From: Obelidium mucronatum | Lineage: Eukaryota > Chytridiomycota > Chytridiomycetes > Chytridiales > Chytriomycetaceae | Assembly: GCA_025765595.1 (NCBI GenBank) | Contig: JAIVFH010000460.1 | Location: 1 to 18,974 of the forward strand | Reading direction: 5' to 3' | Length of the DNA: 18,974 nt | Part shown: positions 18,043 through 18,974 of the stretch, piece after piece | How positions within the stretch are numbered: position 1 is the stretch's first letter | Layout: each line of letters opens with the position of its first letter | The notes under the pieces: generated by a model | The model's database searches: none | The model's input: only the letters and a program-made list of their open reading frames with translations | What the model was told of the DNA's origin: nothing | Made by a program: the position numbers and the translations under genes

Positions 18043-18974
18043 TTATAGCAGAACCGAACTAAATGGTACTTTGGTCACAACAAAACCTTCCCCGCCTGCT
18101 ACAGAATGGACAACCCCACAATCGCTTCCCACAATCAACGAATCCTTGACAACAACACCACCACCTGCAGAATCTTCATTTGACGAATGATTTGTTTCAT
18201 CAAACGACATGTGTTCCTCTTCTTTTGTAGTTGTAAAACAGATGGAAGGAGTCCGGCCCCCTGCCTCCCTCACAAGAGTTTCGTGGTTAAGGACTTTCAT
18301 GTCCCTTTTTTGGTACATGAACCTCACTTTCATGCCTACTTGCAAGTCTTGTGTTGTTTCCACCGCAATGTTACCCTTTCGCAAGTCCCCAGCAACAATC
18401 TTATACACGCAAGAATCTTCATCACGATCGCGATCGGTTTGGTTGCTCTTGATTTCAAGGTACAGTGCCTTGTCTACGCTGATTGAACTCTCCAAAGACA
18501 CTGATGAGACAGATGCCGGTGATGCACCGTCAAAATCTTTGGCAAGGCTGTCTAGAATTTGCCGCGTTGCCAGACTATTGTCGAGAGTCAGAATAATGTT
18601 TCCTTGACAACTTGTGATATTCATGTATTCGCCAATGGGGGTTAATCCGCTGTAAATGTATTTTGGTTGAGCTGTTGACGTTGCTGCTGAAGAGTCTTGG
18701 AGGGAGAGTCCAACAAGTCCACTATCAATGACTTTTCCATTTTGGAAGAGCGGTGTGAGTTTTGCCAGTGATGAACGGTGTGTCAAGGGAGTGACTAAGC
18801 CCATCTGTACACATTTGTGAATACAACTTCTTGGTACAATTGTTCGAACACATCGTTTCAACGAGACATACCATGTGAGTATTCCTAAATGTAGGATCAG
18901 CACGAAGACAAGACCAGATTGAATGAGGATCGCGATCAGCAAAGAGACAGAATCAAGGATGGAGAAGCATTTGG
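18043..18974 (-). CDS. FIST-domain protein, 5' end outside the window
   Basis: Open from the window edge for 309 residues to a TAA. The visible part begins inside a hydrophobic strand region (LLIAILIQSGLVFVLI). GLVTPL and GLVGLSLQ follow, as in FIST_N glycine turns. Next comes a FIST_C-like block: GLTPIGEYMNITSCQGNIILTLDNSLATRQILDSLA, then KALYLEIK, VYKIVAGDLRKGNIAVE and LQVGMKVRFMY. FIST domains are thought to sense small ligands; in animals one is fused to an F-box in FBXO22. Whether an F-box lies upstream cannot be seen. The end (after FMYQKRD) carries a Ser/Asp-rich insert and then SLIVGSDCGVVHSVAGGEG. A GTATGT...ACAG pair at 18871-18805 is treated as a decoy because splicing it shifts the frame. 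Confidence 0.7.
   Translation of the reverse strand, partial: KCFSILDSVSLLIAILIQSGLVFVLILHLGILTWYVSLKRCVRTIVPRSCIHKCVQMGLVTPLTHRSSLAKLTPLFQNGKVIDSGLVGLSLQDSSAATSTAQPKYIYSGLTPIGEYMNITSCQGNIILTLDNSLATRQILDSLAKDFDGASPASVSSVSLESSISVDKALYLEIKSNQTDRDRDEDSCVYKIVAGDLRKGNIAVETTQDLQVGMKVRFMYQKRDMKVLNHETLVREAGGRTPSICFTTTKEEEHMSFDETNHSSNEDSAGGGVVVKDSLIVGSDCGVVHSVAGGEGFVVTKVPFSSVLL

Noticed and set aside
18805..18974. Splicing of 18871-18805 in the FIST gene model
   Set aside because: The upstream frame that would match has a TGA near the window edge with no suitable acceptor after it, while the unspliced frame stays open and hydrophobic as FIST_N strands should be.

Overview
The window reads as nuclear DNA of an early-diverging fungus, most likely chytrid-like; this is an inference. 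The evidence is short introns (mostly 55-95 nt) with GTATGT/GTAAGT-type donors and CTAAC-like branch sites, fungal-type gene content, abundant Gln/Ser/Asn homopeptides and a standard stop code. No tRNA, rRNA, transposon or CRISPR array was seen. Many single open frames here are exons of larger genes. I joined them by hand, requiring frame continuity across each GT-AG pair, so all multi-exon models are predictions.

Layout, left to right. (1) 43-4112, minus: a ten-exon gene for a roughly 1131-residue protein with N-terminal coiled coils, Gln tracts and two copies of a domain that resembles a divergent FYRN/FYRC (chromatin) module. (2) 4706-5203, minus: cytosolic ribosomal protein L12 (uL11), with a likely 5'UTR intron. 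(3) 5771-6427, plus: a uL10-family, probably mitochondrial, ribosomal protein, divergent from RPL12. (4) 6489-7746, plus: a three-exon NAA50-type N-terminal acetyltransferase with an inserted loop and a long tail. (5) 7943-10478, minus: a four-exon type I membrane protein with a signal peptide, one transmembrane helix and a 454-residue disordered cytoplasmic tail. (6) 10818-12082, plus: a secreted plant-type leucine-rich-repeat protein built from 72-nt exons plus a 15-nt microexon. (7) 12255-12977, plus: a small RRM protein with a basic N-terminus and a Gly/Arg/Pro repeat tail. (8) 13237-17887, minus: a five-exon neurofibromin-like RasGAP whose catalytic domain is interrupted by two very large disordered insertions. 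(9) 18043-18974, minus: the 3' part of a FIST-domain protein gene, open at the window edge.

There is no operon-like logic. The clearest functional pairing is the divergent uL11/uL10m promoter region. The most unusual items are the split RasGAP domain, the tandem FYR-like repeat protein, the LRR microexon, and several introns that end in a poly(A) tract before AG instead of a pyrimidine tract.
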